Shown: positions 62,125 through 64,000 of the stretch, piece by piece
Layout: every line of letters starts with the position of its first letter
How positions within the stretch are numbered: position 1 is the first letter of the stretch
NCBI GenBank assembly: GCA_011390205.1
Contig: JAABSX010000014.1
Location: 19,648-83,647, forward strand
Direction: 5' to 3'
From: Microscillaceae bacterium
GTDB taxonomy: Bacteria > Bacteroidota > Bacteroidia > Cytophagales > Microscillaceae
Length of the DNA: 64,000 nt
Position numbers and translations under genes: made by a program
Notes under the pieces: generated by a model
Told to the model about the DNA's origin: nothing
The model's database searches: none
Seen by the model: the letters and a program-made list of their open reading frames with translations, nothing else

Positions 62125-62448
62125 GGCAAATAAGTAATTAGTTATGGATTGAGTAAATATTCTTCTATAAAATTATTGAAGTTTTATTATACCAATGTGC
62201 GAATCACCGACACATCACACTGAAAACAGTGTACATTAAATGTATTGAAGCACCTCACCGCCTTGGTTTGTATTTTTGTTTTCCAAGACTGTTTCTCTAT
62301 TTGAGAAGCAAAATTACGCTAAAATCCTCAAAAATAAGAAGTTTTAAGCCTAAGCTTGGGCAAGAGATTGCTTATTGGGTTAGATGATTCATATCTTAAC
62401 CAGCAGCAAGCAATCTCTTCAAATTATACACTTCAAGACTAGGAAAAA
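62125..62448. other. Intergenic region between two minus-strand genes
   Basis: 324 bases. It contains a weak copy of the short dispersed repeat (62190-62222), a small hairpin ACACTG-AAAA-CAGTGT, and a minus-strand -10-like element (complement of CAAAATTA at 62309-62316) that may serve the M28 gene. No gene is supported. Confidence 0.35.
62190..62222 (+). repeat. Short dispersed intergenic repeat, degenerate copy E
   Basis: ATACCAATGTGCGAATCACC followed by GACACATCACAC shares the ATGTGC core and general layout with copies A-D but is clearly more diverged. Confidence 0.3.
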
Positions 62449-63825
62449 CTATCCCCTTGACATCGCCATAAGGATATCAGACTGGGTAATGATATGTACT
62501 TTATTCTGTTCATCACGCAGCAAAAGAGCAGGGTTTTCTTTGTTTATCAGCGAAGAAAGCACATCTAAGGTGTTGTCCATTGCCACAAAACTAAAAGGTG
62601 CACCCATGACCTCAGACACAGGATGATTTCTAATATCTGGATTCTCTAGCATATGTGCCAGCAGTTTGCCATCTGTGAGGCTACCTACGATGTGCTCTCC
62701 CTCTACCACAGGAAGCTGAGAAATGCCTGCCTTTGTGATGGCTGTAATCGCTTCTCCGATGGTGGTTGTTTTTTCTACTACGGTCAGTTCTGTATTGTTT
62801 GGTCTTTGCTTGATAATGTCTCTTGCCGTAGAGAAATCACGCAACTCTAAGAATCCGTGGTTTTTCATCCAAGCATCATTATAGACCTTGCCTAAGTAGC
62901 GTGTGCCATGGTCAGGCAAGATAATCACCATTACATCTCCTTCTTTGAGGTGCTCACGGGCATATTCTAATGCCCCAAAAGCCGCAGAGCCACAAGACCA
63001 ACCAATAAAAAGCCCTTCTTCACGTGCCAAGCGACGTGTCATGACGGCAGCGTCTTTGTCAGTTACTTTTATAAAGGTATCTATGGTATCAAAATCTACA
63101 TTCTTGGGCAAGATGTCTTCTCCGATGCCTTCTGTGAGGTAAGGATAGACTTCATTTTCATCAAAAATGCCTGTCTCTTTGTATTTTTTAAATACCGAGC
63201 CATAGGTATCTATGCCTACAGTGATGATGTCAGGGTTTTGCTCTTTGAGAAATTTGGAAGTGCCTGAGATAGTGCCACCTGTGCCTACGCCTGCGGCATA
63301 GTGTGTGATTTTGCCTTCGGTATCTCTCCAAATCTCAGGGCCTGTAGTATCATAATGGGCGGCGGCATTGGAGAGATTATCGTATTGATTGGGATAGAAG
63401 GAGTTCGGAATATCCTGATTCAGTTTGCGGGCTACAGAGTAATAAGAGCGAGGATCATCAGGGGTTACATTGGTAGGGCAAACGACTACCTCTGCCCCTA
63501 CAGCACGGAGGATGTCTATTTTTTCTTGAGATTGCTTGTCTGCCATCGTAAAAATGCACTTATAGCCCTTTGCAATAGCTGCCAAAGCCAAGCCCATGCC
63601 CGTATTTCCAGAAGTGCCTTCTATGATGGTGCCTCCAGGCTTGATGTGTCCTGCTTTTTCGGCATCTTCTATCATCCTGACGGCTATGCGGTCTTTGACA
63701 GAGTTGCCAGGGTTAAAATATTCTACTTTGACTAAGATTGTCCCTGCGATGCCCTTCGTAACTCGGTTTAGCTTTACAAGAGGTGTATTGCCAATGGCAT
63801 CTGTGATGGTATTAAAGTATTTCAT
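62449..63825 (-). CDS. Cystathionine beta-synthase-type PLP enzyme with CBS domains
   Basis: A 458-residue PLP-dependent enzyme. The ATG at 63825 gives the family opening MKYFNTITDAIGNTPLVKLN; the upstream frame to 63864 is ignored. The PLP lysine is Lys44 in YFNPGNSVKDRIA. The phosphate-binding loops are EGTSGNTGMGLAL and GVGTGGTISGTSKFL. The enzyme domain ends near residue 330, and two CBS motifs follow (about 335-458, VEKTTTIGEAITAITKAGIS and DNTLDVLSSLINKENPALLL). The CBS-domain layout fits cystathionine beta-synthase, which joins serine and homocysteine; plain cysteine synthases lack these domains. The N-terminal heme domain of animal enzymes is absent, as expected for bacteria. Confidence 0.93.
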   Translation of the reverse strand: MKYFNTITDAIGNTPLVKLNRVTKGIAGTILVKVEYFNPGNSVKDRIAVRMIEDAEKAGHIKPGGTIIEGTSGNTGMGLALAAIAKGYKCIFTMADKQSQEKIDILRAVGAEVVVCPTNVTPDDPRSYYSVARKLNQDIPNSFYPNQYDNLSNAAAHYDTTGPEIWRDTEGKITHYAAGVGTGGTISGTSKFLKEQNPDIITVGIDTYGSVFKKYKETGIFDENEVYPYLTEGIGEDILPKNVDFDTIDTFIKVTDKDAAVMTRRLAREEGLFIGWSCGSAAFGALEYAREHLKEGDVMVIILPDHGTRYLGKVYNDAWMKNHGFLELRDFSTARDIIKQRPNNTELTVVEKTTTIGEAITAITKAGISQLPVVEGEHIVGSLTDGKLLAHMLENPDIRNHPVSEVMGAPFSFVAMDNTLDVLSSLINKENPALLLRDEQNKVHIITQSDILMAMSRG

Positions 63826-63861
63826 TAGGTAAGGTGTTGTTGTTTTCTGCCTGCAATTTAG

Positions 63862-63869
63862 CAAACTTA
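63862..63869 (-). promoter_or_regulatory. Probable -10 element of the cystathionine beta-synthase gene
   Basis: On the minus strand this reads TAAGTTTG, a TAnnTTTG match, 37 bases before the ATG at 63825. A TTG at the ideal distance is lacking. Confidence 0.45.
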
Positions 63870-64000
63870 TGGCTAAAAAGAAGGTGATTATAGCTTATGT
63901 GGTTAAATTTTCCTTTTAAAAACAAAAAGACCAAAGCATAAAAATCAGGACAGACACATCATTTTCTTGTGTTTATCGTTTACTTCTGCACACACATCAT

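Overview
The window is chromosomal DNA from a member of the Bacteroidota, most likely of the Cytophagales type. Three things support this. The gene content is typical of the phylum: OmpP1/FadL-like porin, BatD, a DUF1573 lipoprotein, DUF4221, a PpiD-like foldase and a GAF/PAS receptor with a long coiled coil. Several intergenic regions carry the Bacteroidota vegetative promoter TTG-N19/20-TAnnTTTG. Ribosome binding sites are weak and AT-rich. There is no phage, insertion sequence, CRISPR array or rRNA operon. Most genes are housekeeping, arranged singly or in short operons on both strands.

Layout: 1-1.9 kb holds the end of a surface polysaccharide region (a GT4 fragment and an AT-rich GT2). 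2-6.2 kb (minus) holds a glutamate-type dehydrogenase, DUF2007 plus cdsA, a second DUF2007 gene and a CPBP protease. 6.3-8.5 kb holds dusB-lpxB. 8.5-12.3 kb (minus) holds a small membrane protein, an RhlE-type helicase, tRNA-Leu(UAA) and tRNA-Gly(GCC) behind a strong promoter, and a large secreted protein of unknown function. 12.4-16 kb holds a GNAT enzyme, an acyltransferase, PDH E1 alpha and an aldo/keto reductase. 16-22 kb holds lineage-specific secreted and membrane proteins, then queG. 22.5-26.7 kb holds a stand-alone BatD, rsmH and a class C beta-lactamase-like lipoprotein. 26.8-28.8 kb is an AT-rich accessory cassette: a small four-cysteine secreted peptide, a DUF4221 lipoprotein and a CxxC lipoprotein. 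It is followed at once by a hairpin-array repeat.

29-41 kb holds ppiD, a porin, a DEAD-box helicase with a long leader, an unusually long PurF-like enzyme, an orphan nuoN and radA. 41-47 kb holds thiL, a LysE exporter, a DUF3419/BtaA-like enzyme, a YjjG-like phosphatase and small proteins. 47.6-56.5 kb starts with a leucine-type dehydrogenase and continues with the block nusB, YtxH-like, NAD-isocitrate dehydrogenase, DUF1573, yajC, YbbR, coaE, then an acyl-CoA carboxyltransferase. Here nusB encodes a greatly enlarged protein of 574 residues. 56.6-64 kb holds a second copy of the hairpin repeat, a 1105-residue HAMP/GAF/PAS receptor with no output domain, an M28 peptidase with mtnB, and a cystathionine beta-synthase-type enzyme.

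Most worth a second look: the peptide/DUF4221/CxxC cassette, the two intergenic repeat families (hairpin arrays, and a short ATGTGCYAATTATCAG-type element), the enlarged NusB, the receptor without an output domain, and the unexplained non-coding structures near 16.6, 38.98 and 52.75 kb. Compositional remarks are impressions from reading, not computed values.
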